A DNA stretch of 6,877 nt, taken from Robiginitomaculum sp036478975 (lineage in GTDB: Bacteria; Pseudomonadota; Alphaproteobacteria; Caulobacterales; Maricaulaceae). Position numbers and translations under genes: made by a program. The notes below the pieces were generated by a model. That model worked only from the letters and a program-made list of their open reading frames with translations. It searched no databases and was not told where the DNA came from. The stretch spans positions 1-6,877 of the forward strand of contig JAZGFA010000065.1 of the NCBI GenBank assembly GCA_036478975.1. The letters are read 5' to 3'. Numbering within the stretch: position 1 is the first letter of the stretch; each line of letters begins with the position of its first letter. This document shows, piece after piece, positions 6,628 to 6,877 of the stretch.

Positions 6628-6656
6628 CTTATCACTCATTTTTTGCGCTTTGTGAA
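6628..6656 (-). promoter_or_regulatory. Possible promoter of ccmE
   Basis: On the minus strand TTCACA (6656-6651) is five of six to the sigma-70 -35 consensus, and GATAAG (6633-6628) is four of six to the -10, with a 17-bp spacer. The predicted transcript start would fall at or next to the ccmE ATG, giving a leaderless mRNA and placing the AAGG inside the -10. This is a weak call. Confidence 0.22.
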
Positions 6657-6675
6657 CGCGTCGGACTGACACAGT

Positions 6676-6708
6676 GTTTGGGCACAGTTTGGGCACAGTT
6701 TGGGCACA
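6676..6708 (+). repeat. Three perfect tandem copies of an 11-mer (GTTTGGGCACA)
   Basis: Three identical head-to-tail copies begin at 6676, 6687 and 6698. The CACAGT core also occurs just before the array (6670-6675) and spans each junction, giving four cores spaced 13, 11 and 11 bp. A period of about one DNA helical turn would place repeated protein contacts on the same face. The array lies between two divergent promoters. Binding of a regulator is an inference; replication slippage is the alternative. Confidence 0.85.
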
Positions 6709-6716
6709 GTCTTTGG

Positions 6717-6733
6717 CGCGCTATTTTAGCGCG
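6717..6733 (+). promoter_or_regulatory. Perfect 7-bp inverted repeat upstream of the ABC ATPase gene
   Basis: CGCGCTA and TAGCGCG flank a TTT loop, followed by TTAATTT. As RNA from the plus strand this would fold into a GC-rich hairpin followed by a U-containing stretch, like a weak intrinsic terminator or attenuator. As DNA it could be an operator. It starts nine bp after the tandem 11-mers and lies 45 bp before the ATG at 6779. Confidence 0.5.
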
Positions 6734-6778
6734 TTAATTTGGCTCGCTTTATAACGCTTTGGTGGCTAAAGACTAGCT

Positions 6779-6877
6779 ATGAATAGCGCCTTCACATTAG
6801 AGTTTAACCGCGTCAGCCTTGCGCGCGGGCCACGCCCTATTGTGGACGGTTTTTCCCTTGAGGTGAAGGGCGGCGAT
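6779..6877 (+). CDS. ccmA: N-terminus of an ABC transporter ATPase, probably heme exporter CcmA (3' end outside window)
   Basis: The first 33 codons are visible, starting MNSAFTLEFNRVSLARGPRP. They show the opening strands of an ABC ATPase: a first beta strand containing FNRVSLARG, then a second with FSLEVKGGD, where the Walker A loop would follow just beyond the window edge. The short N-terminus and the R-G-x-R-P-I-V-x-x-F-S spacing fit CcmA, and the divergent neighbour is ccmE, which is the main reason for preferring CcmA over another ABC ATPase. CcmA powers the CcmABCD complex that releases heme-loaded CcmE. The catalytic motifs cannot be checked here. The ribosome site is weak (only a purine-rich AAAGA at 6768-6772). 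Confidence 0.68.
   Translation, partial: MNSAFTLEFNRVSLARGPRPIVDGFSLEVKGGD

Larger units (their letters stand above)
6623..6778. other. Divergent intergenic region between ccmE and the ABC ATPase gene
   Basis: These 156 bp must contain the start signals for both divergent genes. They hold three perfect tandem 11-mers and a perfect inverted repeat, described separately. A TATAAC at 6750-6755 could be a -10 element for the plus-strand gene, but no good -35 lies at the usual distance. A TTGGCTC at 6739-6745 resembles the -35 of Caulobacter housekeeping promoters, but no well-placed -10 follows it. No small gene is apparent. Confidence 0.6.

Overview
The window looks like chromosomal DNA of an alphaproteobacterium, most plausibly of the Caulobacterales/Hyphomonadales/Maricaulales kind. 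The reasons are a moderately GC-rich composition (mid-50s percent by eye), the protein families and gene order, a CcmE close to other proteobacterial CcmE proteins, and a shortage of GANTC sites (9 by hand count) of the type expected where the CcrM methylase acts. The genus cannot be fixed from this sequence alone. No tRNA, rRNA, CRISPR array, insertion sequence or phage gene was seen.

Region 1 (1-5975, plus strand) is one tightly packed operon of six genes: a DUF4129 protein (its 5' end lies outside the window), a two-transmembrane DUF4350 protein, a MoxR-type AAA+ ATPase, a DUF58 protein with a VWA-like domain, a SpoIIM-family multi-pass membrane protein, and an RDD-family membrane protein with a soluble C-terminal extension. 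Junctions are 4-bp overlap, 14-bp overlap, 13-bp gap, 1-bp overlap and 4-bp overlap, so the genes are probably translationally coupled and made in fixed ratios. The layout suggests a cytoplasmic MoxR ATPase acting on a DUF58 partner anchored in the inner membrane, together with four further membrane or membrane-associated proteins. MoxR/DUF58 gene pairs are well known, but the client and physiological role of this version are not established. It is the best candidate here for a poorly described system.

Region 2 (5976-6190) is a 215-bp gap between the convergent RDD and ccmE genes. It has no convincing gene or terminator, but carries a perfect consensus DnaA box (minus strand) and a near-repeat of a 12-mer found at the end of the RDD gene.

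Region 3 (6191-6877) is a divergent cytochrome c maturation locus. ccmE (periplasmic heme chaperone) is on the minus strand. The first 33 codons of an ABC-type ATPase, probably ccmA, are on the plus strand and run off the window. The 156 bp between them hold three perfect tandem copies of an 11-mer and a perfect 7-bp inverted repeat, which look like a regulatory region. CcmA with CcmB/C loads heme onto CcmE, so the two divergent genes belong to one pathway.
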